A program made the position numbers and the translations under genes. A DNA stretch of 64,000 bases from Pararhodobacter sp. (lineage in GTDB: Bacteria > Pseudomonadota > Alphaproteobacteria > Rhodobacterales > Rhodobacteraceae), in NCBI RefSeq assembly GCF_034676545.1, contig NZ_JAUCBZ010000015.1, forward strand, positions 2,635,001-2,699,000, in the 5' to 3' direction. Positions 33,794 to 41,810 of this stretch are shown here, piece after piece. Every line of letters begins with the position of its first letter. Position 1 is the stretch's first letter. The notes beneath the pieces were generated by a model that was not told where the DNA came from, did no database searches, and saw only the letters and a list, made by a program, of their open reading frames with translations.

Positions 33794-34759
33794 ATGTACA
33801 TCCCGACCCTCGCGGACATGCTGGTCGCGCATGAGCGGATCAAGCCCTATATCCATCGGACCCCGGTTCTGACCTCGGAATATATCAACGCGCTGACCGG
33901 TGCCGAGCTGTTCTTCAAATGCGAGAACCTGCAAAAGGCGGGTGCGTTCAAGGCGCGCGGCGCATCAAATGCGGTGTTTGGTCTGAGCGACGAACAGGCC
34001 GAACGCGGCGTCGCCACCCATTCCAGTGGCAATCACGGCACCTGCCTGTCCTATGCCGCCGGGCGGCGCGGCATTCCCTGCACGGTGGTCATGCCGCACA
34101 CCGCACCGCAGGCCAAGAAGGACGCGGTGCGCGGTTATGGTGGCGTTGTGGTGGAGTGCGAACCCTCGACCACCTCGCGCGAGGCGGTGTTTGCCGAGGT
34201 GGTGGCCAAGACCGGTGCGGAATTCGTGCATCCCTACAATGACCCGCGCGTGATCGCGGGTCAGGGCACTTGCTCTCACGAGTTGATCGAGCAGGTGGCG
34301 GGCCTGGACGCGGTGATTGCGCCGATTGGCGGCGGCGGGATGGTGTCGGGCACCTGTCTGACGCTGTCCAATCTGGCCCCGTCGGTGAAAATCTACGCCG
34401 CCGAGCCTCAGCAGGCCGACGACGCGTATCGCAGCTTCAAAGCCGGGCAGATCATTGCCGATGACGCGCCCGAGACCATCGCTGACGGGCTGAAAGTGCC
34501 GCTCAAGGACCTGACCTGGCATTTCGTCTCGAACCATGTGACCGACATCCTGACCGCCTCGGAGCAGGAGATCGTGGAGGCGATGAAGCTGATCTGGAAG
34601 CGCATGAAGATCGTCATGGAGCCGTCAAGCGCGGTGCCGCTGGCGACCATCCTGAAGAACAAAGACATTTTTGCCGGCACGCGCGTGGGCGTGGTGATCA
34701 CCGGCGGCAATGTGGACCTTGATCTGCTGCCCTGGCAGCGCCCTGAATTTGGAGCCTGA
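33794..34759 (+). CDS. bhcB: beta-Hydroxyaspartate dehydratase BhcB
   Basis: BhcB dehydrates (2R,3S)-beta-hydroxyaspartate to iminosuccinate. The 321-residue protein is a fold-type II PLP enzyme like threonine dehydratase and serine racemase, with the PLP lysine Lys53 in AFKARG, the substrate loop SSGNHG and the phosphate-binding glycine loop GGGGM. I chose ATG 33794, preceded by AAGGAAGGG; an upstream open frame at 33692 overlaps the displaced bhcA tail and is not supported. bhcC begins 2 bases after its stop, so the two are tightly coupled. Confidence 0.93.
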   Translation: MYIPTLADMLVAHERIKPYIHRTPVLTSEYINALTGAELFFKCENLQKAGAFKARGASNAVFGLSDEQAERGVATHSSGNHGTCLSYAAGRRGIPCTVVMPHTAPQAKKDAVRGYGGVVVECEPSTTSREAVFAEVVAKTGAEFVHPYNDPRVIAGQGTCSHELIEQVAGLDAVIAPIGGGGMVSGTCLTLSNLAPSVKIYAAEPQQADDAYRSFKAGQIIADDAPETIADGLKVPLKDLTWHFVSNHVTDILTASEQEIVEAMKLIWKRMKIVMEPSSAVPLATILKNKDIFAGTRVGVVITGGNVDLDLLPWQRPEFGA

Positions 34760-34761
34760 CG

Positions 34762-35925
34762 ATGAACGCACCTGTAAACCTTGATAAATTTGACGTGGGT
34801 TATGACATTCCGGCAAAACCCGGCATGGACGAGGCCGATATTCAGACGCCGTGCCTGATCCTCGATCTGGACGCGCTGGAGCGCAACATCAAGAAGATGG
34901 GCGACTATGCCAAGGCGCATGGGATGCGCCATCGCGCGCATGGCAAGATGCACAAATCCGTGGACGTGCTGAAGTTGCAGCAGGATCTGGGCGCGGCCAT
35001 CGGCGTGTGCTGCCAGAAGGTCTCTGAGGCCGAGGTGTTCGCGCGTGGCGGCATCAAGGATGTGATGGTCTCCAATCAGGTAACCGAGCCCGCCAAGATC
35101 AAGCGTCTGGCGGAAATGCCGAAATTCGGCTGCCGGGTGCTGGTGTGCGTGGACGATCCCGAGAATGTCAAAGCCCTGTCGGAGGCCGCCGTGGCGGCCG
35201 GCACGCAGATCGAGGCTCTGGTCGAGATCGACTGCGGCGCGGGGCGATGCGGCGTGAGCACCACGCAGGATGTGGTGCATATCGCCAAGCTGATCGACGC
35301 GGCTCCGGGGCTGAAATTCGCGGGGCTTCAGGCCTATCAGGGGGCCATGCAGCACATGGACCTGTACGCAGATCGCAAGGCCAAGCTGGACGCGGCAATC
35401 GCGCAGGTGGCCGACGCGGTTCAGGGCCTCAAAAGCAACGGGCTGGAGTGCGATATCGTCGGCGGTGGCGGTACGGGCTCGTATTATTTCGAGTCGAATT
35501 CGGGCGTGTACAACGAGTTGCAATGCGGCTCGTATGCTTTCATGGACGCCGATTATGGCCGCATTCTGGATGAGAACGGCCAGCGCATCGACCAGGGTGA
35601 ATGGGAGAATGCTTTGTTCATCCTGACCACGGTGATGAGCCATGCGAAAGCCGACAAGGCGATTGTCGACGCCGGCCTCAAGGCGCAATCGGTCGATAGC
35701 GGCCTGCCGACGGTCTATGGCCGCGACGACGTGACCTATCTGAAATGCTCGGACGAGCATGGCGTGGTGGCCGACCCCAAGGGCGTGTTGAAGGTCAATG
35801 ACAAACTGCGGCTGGTGCCGGGCCACTGCGACCCGACCTGCAACGTGCATGACTGGTATGTCGGCGTGCGCGGCGGCAAGGTCGAGGTGGTCTGGCCGGT
35901 CTCGGCGCGGGGCAAAGCCTATTGA
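34762..35925 (+). CDS. bhcC: beta-Hydroxyaspartate aldolase BhcC
   Basis: BhcC condenses glycine with glyoxylate to beta-hydroxyaspartate. The 387-residue protein belongs to the D-threonine aldolase/DSD1-like fold-type III PLP family: TPCLILDLDALERNI near residue 29, the PLP-lysine region with Lys62 in HGKMHKS, a GGGGTGSYYFES phosphate-binding stretch, and the metal-binding end PGHCDPTCNVHDWYVG with His and Cys ligands. It is the third gene of the operon. A GC hairpin follows before bhcD. Confidence 0.93.
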   Translation: MNAPVNLDKFDVGYDIPAKPGMDEADIQTPCLILDLDALERNIKKMGDYAKAHGMRHRAHGKMHKSVDVLKLQQDLGAAIGVCCQKVSEAEVFARGGIKDVMVSNQVTEPAKIKRLAEMPKFGCRVLVCVDDPENVKALSEAAVAAGTQIEALVEIDCGAGRCGVSTTQDVVHIAKLIDAAPGLKFAGLQAYQGAMQHMDLYADRKAKLDAAIAQVADAVQGLKSNGLECDIVGGGGTGSYYFESNSGVYNELQCGSYAFMDADYGRILDENGQRIDQGEWENALFILTTVMSHAKADKAIVDAGLKAQSVDSGLPTVYGRDDVTYLKCSDEHGVVADPKGVLKVNDKLRLVPGHCDPTCNVHDWYVGVRGGKVEVVWPVSARGKAY

Positions 35926-35933
35926 GGGTCCTG

Positions 35934-35960
35934 CGGGGCGCATCGACCGGGTGCGCCCCG
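35934..35960 (+). other. Intercistronic hairpin between bhcC and bhcD
   Basis: CGGGGCGCA pairs with TGCGCCCCG across a 9-base loop. Only a weak T-run (GAATTT) follows, so it may stabilise the upstream mRNA or attenuate transcription into bhcD. Confidence 0.5.
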
Positions 35961-35985
35961 AATTTCGCTAAATCTGGAAATACCA

Positions 35986-36951
35986 ATGTACATTGTCCCC
36001 GAACACGAGATCGCTGCGCTGATCACCCGCAAGGACAGCTTTGATGCCGTCGAAAAGGTGTTCGCCTCGATGGCGGCGAAAACGGCCTGTAATTTCCCGG
36101 TCATCCGTGAGGCGATCGGCCATGCCGACGCGCTCTACGGGTTCAAATCGGGGTTCGACCGGCAGTCGTTGAATTTGGGGCTGAAGTCGGGCGGGTATTG
36201 GCCGGGGAACATGGCCAAGGGGCTGACCAACCACCAATCGACCGTGTTTCTGTTTGATGCGGATACCGGCAAATGCCGCGCGGTGGTTGGCGGCAATCTG
36301 CTGACCGCGCTGCGCACTGCTGCCGCGGCCGCGGTGTCGGTCAAACATCTTGCGCGGGCGGATGCGAGGGTTCTGGGCATCGTCGGGTCAGGCCATCAGG
36401 CCGCGTTCCAACTGCGCGCCGTGGCCGAGCTGCGCCCGTTCGAGCGCATCGTGGCGTGGAACCGGACGCCGGAAAAGCTGGCCTCGCTCAAGGCCGTCGC
36501 CGCTGAGCTTGGTCTGCCGTTTGACAGCGTTTCGCTGGCGGATCTGGGCGCGCAAGCCGATGTGATCGTGACGATTGTCTCCAGTCAGGCGGCGGTGTTG
36601 AAGGACGCGCATGTGAAACCCGGCACGCACCTTGCCTGCATGGGCACCGACACCAAGGGCAAGCAGGAAGTGGAGACCGCTTTGGTGGCCCGCGCCCGCC
36701 TGTTCACCGATGAAATCGCGCAATCCGTGAGCATCGGCGAATGTCAGCACGCGATCAACGACGGCACGGTGCCGCAATCCGCAATTGTCGAGTTGGGCGC
36801 GGTGATCAATGGCACGCATCCGGGCCGGAACTCCGCCGACGAGGTGACGCTGTTCGATGGCACCGGCGTGGGGTTGCAGGATCTGGCCGTCGCCTCGGCG
36901 GTGGTTGATCTGGCGATTGCCAAAGGCGTGGCGGTCAAGGTCGATTTCTGA
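35986..36951 (+). CDS. bhcD: Iminosuccinate reductase BhcD
   Basis: BhcD reduces iminosuccinate to aspartate, regenerating the amino donor for BhcA and closing the cycle; the net gain is oxaloacetate. The 321-residue protein is of the ornithine cyclodeaminase/mu-crystallin family, with an N-terminal substrate domain (LTALRTAAAAAVSVKHLAR) and a Rossmann domain starting VLGIVGSGHQAAFQ, then WNRTPEKL, and a DGTGVGLQDLAVA end motif. The ribosome site before the ATG is weak. It is the last gene of the set; maeB follows after 149 bases. Confidence 0.93.
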   Translation: MYIVPEHEIAALITRKDSFDAVEKVFASMAAKTACNFPVIREAIGHADALYGFKSGFDRQSLNLGLKSGGYWPGNMAKGLTNHQSTVFLFDADTGKCRAVVGGNLLTALRTAAAAAVSVKHLARADARVLGIVGSGHQAAFQLRAVAELRPFERIVAWNRTPEKLASLKAVAAELGLPFDSVSLADLGAQADVIVTIVSSQAAVLKDAHVKPGTHLACMGTDTKGKQEVETALVARARLFTDEIAQSVSIGECQHAINDGTVPQSAIVELGAVINGTHPGRNSADEVTLFDGTGVGLQDLAVASAVVDLAIAKGVAVKVDF

Positions 36952-37100
36952 CGCCTCCTGGGGACGGCGGTTGTGCCCGTGCCGCCCGCAATTCTTTGAT
37001 GCCCTCGACATCTTTTTGGTTTGCGGCGCAAAAATCCCGGCTATGGTGAAATCAAGGCGAATTCGGCGCGCGGTATTGCCCGCCAGAACAAGGAGATACG

Positions 37101-39380
37101 ATGTCTACTCAAGACGACAAGAAAGCCGCCGCGCGTCAAGAAGCCCTGGATTACCACGAGTTTCCGAAGCCCGGAAAACTGGAAATCCGCGCGACAAAGC
37201 CGATGGCAACCGGGCGCGATCTGTCCAACGCCTATTCCCCCGGCGTGGCCGAAGCCTGTCTTGAGATCGAAAAGAACCCCAGCGACGCCGCGCGCTATAC
37301 CGCCAAGGGCAACCTTGTGGCGGTGATTTCCAACGGCACGGCGGTTCTGGGTCTTGGCGATATCGGGGCGCAGGCCTCGAAACCGGTGATGGAGGGCAAG
37401 GCGGTCCTGTTCAAGAAATTCGCCGGCATTGATTGCTTTGACATCGAAGTGAACGAGACCGACCCGGAAAAGCTGGCTGATCTGATTTGCCGGTTGGAGC
37501 CGACTTTTGGCGCGGTGAACCTTGAGGACATCAAGGCGCCTGAGTGTTTCCTGGTGGAAAGACTGTGCAAAGAGCGGATGAAAATTCCGGTCTTTCACGA
37601 CGACCAGCATGGCACGGCGATTGTCGCCACCGCGGCGGCGATGAATGCGCTGCGCGTTGCGGGCAAGAAAGCCGATGAAATCAAGGTCGTGGCCTTGGGT
37701 GCCGGGGCGGCGGGGATCGCCTGCCTGAAGATGTTCATGGTCATGGGCGTGCCCAAGGACAACATCACCATGCTTGACAGCAAGGGCGTGGTGCATACGG
37801 CGCGCAACAATCTGAACGCGGAAAAGGCCGAGTTCGCGCGGAACACCGAACAGCGCTCGATTGATGACGCGATGACCGGGGCAGACCTGTTTCTGGGCGT
37901 GTCCGGGCCGGGCCTGCTGACCGCCGAGATGGTGGCCAAGATGGCCCCCAATCCGATCATTTTCGCGCTGGCCAACCCGACGCCGGAAATCATGCCAGAG
38001 ATCGCGCGCGCGGCCTCGCCCGGCGCGTTGATCGCCACCGGGCGCAGCGATTATCCCAATCAGGTCAACAACGTGCTGTGCTTCCCGTTCATCTTCCGGG
38101 GTGCCCTGGATTCGGGCGCGACCGAGATCAACGAGGCGATGAAACTGGCCTGCGCCGAGGCCATTGCCGGCCTCGCGCGTGAGCCTGCCGATGCCTCGGT
38201 CGGGCAAGCCTATGCGGGTGAGGCGCTGACCTTTGGGCCCGACTATCTGATCCCGAAGCCGTTTGACCCACGTTTGCTGCCGACGATCGCCCATGCGGTC
38301 GCCAAAGCCGCGATGGAGAGCGGCGTGGCAACGCGCGCGCTGGACCTTGACGCCTATCGCGAAGGGTTGCGCGGGCAGGTTATCCGGTCCTCGCTGGTCA
38401 TGCGCCCGATCTATGCCTCGGCGCGCACGGCAAAACGCCGGGTGGTCTTTGCCGAGGGCGAGGACGAGCGCGTCCTGCGCACGGCGCAGGCCCTGTTCGA
38501 GGAAACCGGCGAGTCGATAACCCTGATTGGCCGCCCCGAGGTCGTGACCAGCCGCCTGGAACGCGCCGGGTTGAAAATTCGCCCGGATGAGGATTTCCAG
38601 CTGATCAACCCCGAAAGCGACGTGCGCTATCGCGAATATTGGACCTCGTATCATCAGATCATGCGCCGTCGCGGGGCAACGCCGGATCTGGCGCGCGCCA
38701 TCATGCGCACCAACAGCACGGCCATCGCCGCCGTGGCGGTCCATCGCGGCGATGCGGATTCGATGATTTGCGGCACCATCGGCGAATATCGCGGGCATTT
38801 GCAGCATATCACCGACATCCTGTCCTCGGACGAGCTGCACCCGGTTGGCGCGATGTCCCTGGTTTTGCTGGAAAAAGGCCCCCTGTTCGTGGCCGATACG
38901 CATGTCCATATCGAACCCACCGCCGAGCAACTGGCCGAGACGGTGATCGCCGCCGCGCGCCATGTGCGCCGGTTCGGCATTGTGCCGAAAATCGCCCTGT
39001 GTTCGGGGTCGCAGTTCGGCAACCTCGACAGCCGGTCTGGGCGGGTGATGCGCGGCGCGCTGGCCATTCTGGATGCCGCAGACCTGAATTTCCAATACGA
39101 AGGCGAGATGCATACCGACGCAGCCCTGGACCCGGTCCTGCGGGATCGTCTGTTCCCCGACGGGCGCATGACCGGCAAGGCCAATGTGTTGGTCTACGCC
39201 AACACCGACGCGGCTGGGGCGACGCGCAACATCTTGAAATCCGTGGCAGAAGGCATCGAAGTCGGACCGATCCTGATGGGTATGGGCAACCGCGCGCATA
39301 TCGTGACGCCCTCGATCACCGTACGCGGCTTGCTGAACATGGCGGCGCTGGCGGGGATGAGCGTGGAGAGCTACGGCTGA
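37101..39380 (+). CDS. maeB: NADP-dependent malic enzyme with phosphotransacetylase-like domain
   Basis: Malic enzyme decarboxylates malate to pyruvate with NADP reduction. The 759-residue protein is the long bacterial MaeB form: a malic domain (about 1-430, with YSPGVAEACLEI, FHDDQHGTA and the NADP motif VALGAGAAGIACL) fused to a phosphotransacetylase-like regulatory domain (about 430-759, with FAEGEDERVLRTAQAL). That C-terminal domain usually has no transacetylase activity but binds effectors such as acetyl-CoA. AAGGAG precedes the ATG. Its place after bhcABCD suggests that C4 acids made by the cycle are drained to pyruvate and acetyl-CoA. Confidence 0.96.
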   Translation: MSTQDDKKAAARQEALDYHEFPKPGKLEIRATKPMATGRDLSNAYSPGVAEACLEIEKNPSDAARYTAKGNLVAVISNGTAVLGLGDIGAQASKPVMEGKAVLFKKFAGIDCFDIEVNETDPEKLADLICRLEPTFGAVNLEDIKAPECFLVERLCKERMKIPVFHDDQHGTAIVATAAAMNALRVAGKKADEIKVVALGAGAAGIACLKMFMVMGVPKDNITMLDSKGVVHTARNNLNAEKAEFARNTEQRSIDDAMTGADLFLGVSGPGLLTAEMVAKMAPNPIIFALANPTPEIMPEIARAASPGALIATGRSDYPNQVNNVLCFPFIFRGALDSGATEINEAMKLACAEAIAGLAREPADASVGQAYAGEALTFGPDYLIPKPFDPRLLPTIAHAVAKAAMESGVATRALDLDAYREGLRGQVIRSSLVMRPIYASARTAKRRVVFAEGEDERVLRTAQALFEETGESITLIGRPEVVTSRLERAGLKIRPDEDFQLINPESDVRYREYWTSYHQIMRRRGATPDLARAIMRTNSTAIAAVAVHRGDADSMICGTIGEYRGHLQHITDILSSDELHPVGAMSLVLLEKGPLFVADTHVHIEPTAEQLAETVIAAARHVRRFGIVPKIALCSGSQFGNLDSRSGRVMRGALAILDAADLNFQYEGEMHTDAALDPVLRDRLFPDGRMTGKANVLVYANTDAAGATRNILKSVAEGIEVGPILMGMGNRAHIVTPSITVRGLLNMAALAGMSVESYG

Positions 39381-39410
39381 CCCTTCCCCGTACGGGGCTG
39401 GCGAAATCGG

Positions 39411-39437
39411 CAGCGGCGCTGTGATGCGCCGCTGTTT
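39411..39437 (+). terminator. Probable terminator after maeB
   Basis: CAGCGGCGC (39411-39419) pairs with GCGCCGCTG (39426-39434) and is followed by TTT. Confidence 0.55.
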
Positions 39438-39503
39438 GGTCATGGGATCCGGGCCCCCTGCCCGGCGTGACCGCGTTTCAACTCAGTCAATGGAAAATTC
39501 GGA

Positions 39504-40007
39504 ATGTTGACCGCACTTGCACTTTTGTTTGTCGGGGCTGTCTTGTGCCTGAACGGCCTGTGGATGCAAAACCGGATTTCGGACCGGGAAATCATCATCA
39601 TCAATCTGGTGGTCGCCGCGATCACCGCCACGGTGGCCTTGCTGGGCGCCGCCGGCGCGACGGATATGGCTGGTGTGAAATCCGCCGCGCTGACCTTGCT
39701 GTTTTCAACAACCTATCTGTGGTTCGGGTATAATCGAATTACGGGCGTCGACGGGCGCGGGCTCGGCTGGTTCAGCCTGTTCGTGGCAATCACCGTGGTG
39801 CCGGTGTTCCTTCAGGATACCTGGCGCGCGCAGGGGTGGCTGGAGCTCTGGCTTGCCGTCTCCTGGGGCGTTTGGGCCGTTTTGTGGTTCCTGTTTTTCC
39901 TGCTGCTGACGCTGAAACTGCCGATCAGCCGATCCACGGCTTTTGTCACGCTGTTCAGCGGCGTGGCGACCGGCTGGATGCCGGCAATGGTGATGCTGCT
40001 AGGCTGA
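39504..40007 (+). CDS. AmiS/UreI family urea or amide channel
   Basis: AmiS/UreI proteins are inner-membrane channels for urea or short amides; UreI of Helicobacter is acid gated. The 167-residue protein has about six hydrophobic helices, begins with the family pattern LLFVGAVLCLNGLWM and contains INLVVAAITA and YLWFGYNRI blocks. No amidase, urease or amide regulator gene is adjacent, which is unusual. maeB is upstream and the pyruvate dehydrogenase operon converges from the other side. The substrate is undetermined. Confidence 0.85.
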   Translation: MLTALALLFVGAVLCLNGLWMQNRISDREIIIINLVVAAITATVALLGAAGATDMAGVKSAALTLLFSTTYLWFGYNRITGVDGRGLGWFSLFVAITVVPVFLQDTWRAQGWLELWLAVSWGVWAVLWFLFFLLLTLKLPISRSTAFVTLFSGVATGWMPAMVMLLG

Positions 40008-40015
40008 GAGTTGTG

Positions 40016-40042
40016 AAAAAAGGGCGCCCGTTTGGGCGCCCT
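40016..40042 (-). terminator. Terminator of the pyruvate dehydrogenase operon
   Basis: AGGGCGCCC (40021-40029) pairs with GGGCGCCCT (40034-40042) across GTTT. On the minus strand the stem is followed by a run of T (A-run 40016-40021 on plus). It may also stop the convergent AmiS/UreI transcript. Confidence 0.85.
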
Positions 40043-40054
40043 CTTGTTGGTCGA

Positions 40055-41797
40055 TCAGTGCTTTTTCTTGGGCGGGATCAGGTCGGTGATCGTGCCCTCG
40101 AACATCTCGGCGGCGAAGTTGACCGTTTCCGACAAGGTCGGGTGCGGGTGGATCGTGTGGCCCAGATCGACCGCATCCGCGCCCATCTCGATTGCCAGCG
40201 CCACCTCGGCAATCAGGTCGCCGGCGTTGGGGCCGACAATGCCCGCACCGATCACCCTGTCGTCGCTGGGATCAAAGATCAGCTTGGTGATGCCTTCGGA
40301 CCGACCCAGCGACAGCGAGCGCCCCGAGGCCGCCCAAGGGAACACGCCCTTGCCGATCTTCAGACCCTTGGCCTTGGCCTCGGTCTCGGTCACGCCGACC
40401 CAGGCGATTTCCGGGTCGGTATAGGCGACCGAGGGAATGACCTTGGCATCGAGGAACCGCGGCAGACCGGCGCAGACCTCGGCGGCAACCTTGCCCTCGT
40501 GCACGGCCTTGTGTGCCAACATCGGCTGGCCCACCACATCGCCAATCGCAAAGATATGCGGCTGGCCGGTGCGCTGCTGCTTGTCCACGGCGATAAAGCC
40601 GCGCTCATCCACCGCAACTCCGGCGGCTTCGGCGTTGATCCGCTTGCCATTCGGACGACGCCCGACCGCCACCAGAACCTTGTCGAACGTATCGGTGGTG
40701 GTGGCGCCCTTCTCGTCCTCGAAGGTCACCTTGAGGCCCGATTTCTGCGCCTCGACCGCCGTCACCTTGGTCTTGAGCAAGATGTTCTCATACCGCTTGG
40801 AGATGCGCGTGTGCAGCGGCTTGACGATATCCTTGTCAGCGCCGGGGATCAGCTGATCCATCAGCTCGACAATGGTCACCTTGCTGCCCAAGGCGTCATA
40901 AACGCAGGCCATTTCCAGACCGATGATGCCACCGCCCAGCACCAGCATCCGCTTGGGAATATCGGCCAATTCCAGCGCGCCGGTGCTGTCGATGACGCGC
41001 GGGTCGTCCTTGGGCAGGAAGGGCAGCGACACGGGTTCGGAGCCCGCGGCGATGATGCAATTGTCAAAGCTGATGGATTTTTTGCCATCCGCGCCGTCAA
41101 CCTCGATCATCTTGGGGCCGGTGAATGTGCCGTAGCCGGTCACCACGGTGACCTTGCGGGCCTTGGCAAGCCCGGTCAGGCCGCCGGTCAGCTTGCTGAC
41201 CACCGAGGATTTCCAGCCGCGCAGCGTGTCCAGATCGACCTTGGCCTTGGAGAAGGACACGCCATGTTCGGCCATTTCCTCGGCCTCGGTGATCACTTTG
41301 GCGGCGTGCAGCAGGGCTTTGGACGGGATGCAGCCGACGTTGAGGCAGACGCCGCCCAGGGTTGCGTCCTTTTCGATCAGCACCACCGATTTGCCCAGAT
41401 CCGCCGCGCGGAAGGCGGCCGTATAGCCGCCCGGGCCAGAGCCCAGAACGACGACCTCGGCGTGGATGTCGCCTTTGCCGGTTGCCGCGCCAGTGGGGGC
41501 AATGGCGGTGGGGGCAATGGCGGTGGGGGCCGCAGGGCTTGCAGCCGCCGCAGGGGCGTCTACCGATGCAGCCCCCTCCAGCACCAGCAGGATCGACCCT
41601 TCCGAGACCTTGTCGCCCTCTTTCACCTTGATTTCGGACACTTTTCCGGCTGCCGGTGAGGGCACTTCCAAGGTCGCCTTGTCGCTTTCCAGCTCGACCA
41701 GCGGGTCCTCCTTGGCGACGGTATCGCCGACCGCCACGAGGATGGTGATGACCGGAACATCCTTGAAATCGCCAATATCGGGAACTTTGATTTCCAT
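40055..41797 (-). CDS. lpdA: Dihydrolipoyl dehydrogenase with N-terminal lipoyl domain (PDH E3)
   Basis: This is the E3 of the pyruvate dehydrogenase complex. The 580-residue protein has an N-terminal lipoyl domain (1-78, lipoyl lysine in the ESDKATLEVP motif), an Ala-Pro-Thr linker (about 80-110) and a flavin disulfide oxidoreductase core with GSGPGGYTAAF, the redox disulfide CLNVGC, an NAD motif LGGGIIGLEMACVY and the catalytic HPHPTLSE end. The lipoyl domain is almost the same as that of the neighbouring E2. It is the last gene of aceE-aceF-lpd, 13 bases after aceF, and is followed by a clear terminator. Confidence 0.95.
   Translation of the reverse strand: MEIKVPDIGDFKDVPVITILVAVGDTVAKEDPLVELESDKATLEVPSPAAGKVSEIKVKEGDKVSEGSILLVLEGAASVDAPAAAASPAAPTAIAPTAIAPTGAATGKGDIHAEVVVLGSGPGGYTAAFRAADLGKSVVLIEKDATLGGVCLNVGCIPSKALLHAAKVITEAEEMAEHGVSFSKAKVDLDTLRGWKSSVVSKLTGGLTGLAKARKVTVVTGYGTFTGPKMIEVDGADGKKSISFDNCIIAAGSEPVSLPFLPKDDPRVIDSTGALELADIPKRMLVLGGGIIGLEMACVYDALGSKVTIVELMDQLIPGADKDIVKPLHTRISKRYENILLKTKVTAVEAQKSGLKVTFEDEKGATTTDTFDKVLVAVGRRPNGKRINAEAAGVAVDERGFIAVDKQQRTGQPHIFAIGDVVGQPMLAHKAVHEGKVAAEVCAGLPRFLDAKVIPSVAYTDPEIAWVGVTETEAKAKGLKIGKGVFPWAASGRSLSLGRSEGITKLIFDPSDDRVIGAGIVGPNAGDLIAEVALAIEMGADAVDLGHTIHPHPTLSETVNFAAEMFEGTITDLIPPKKKH
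41493..41530. repeat. 15-bp tandem repeat in the lipoyl-E3 linker
   Basis: GTGGGGGCAATGGCG occurs twice in a row plus a partial third copy (GTGGGGGC). It encodes repeated Ala-Ile-Ala-Pro-Thr units of the flexible linker, so copy-number change would only alter linker length in steps of five residues. Confidence 0.85.
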
Positions 41798-41810
41798 GTT
41801 CAGGCCCCCC

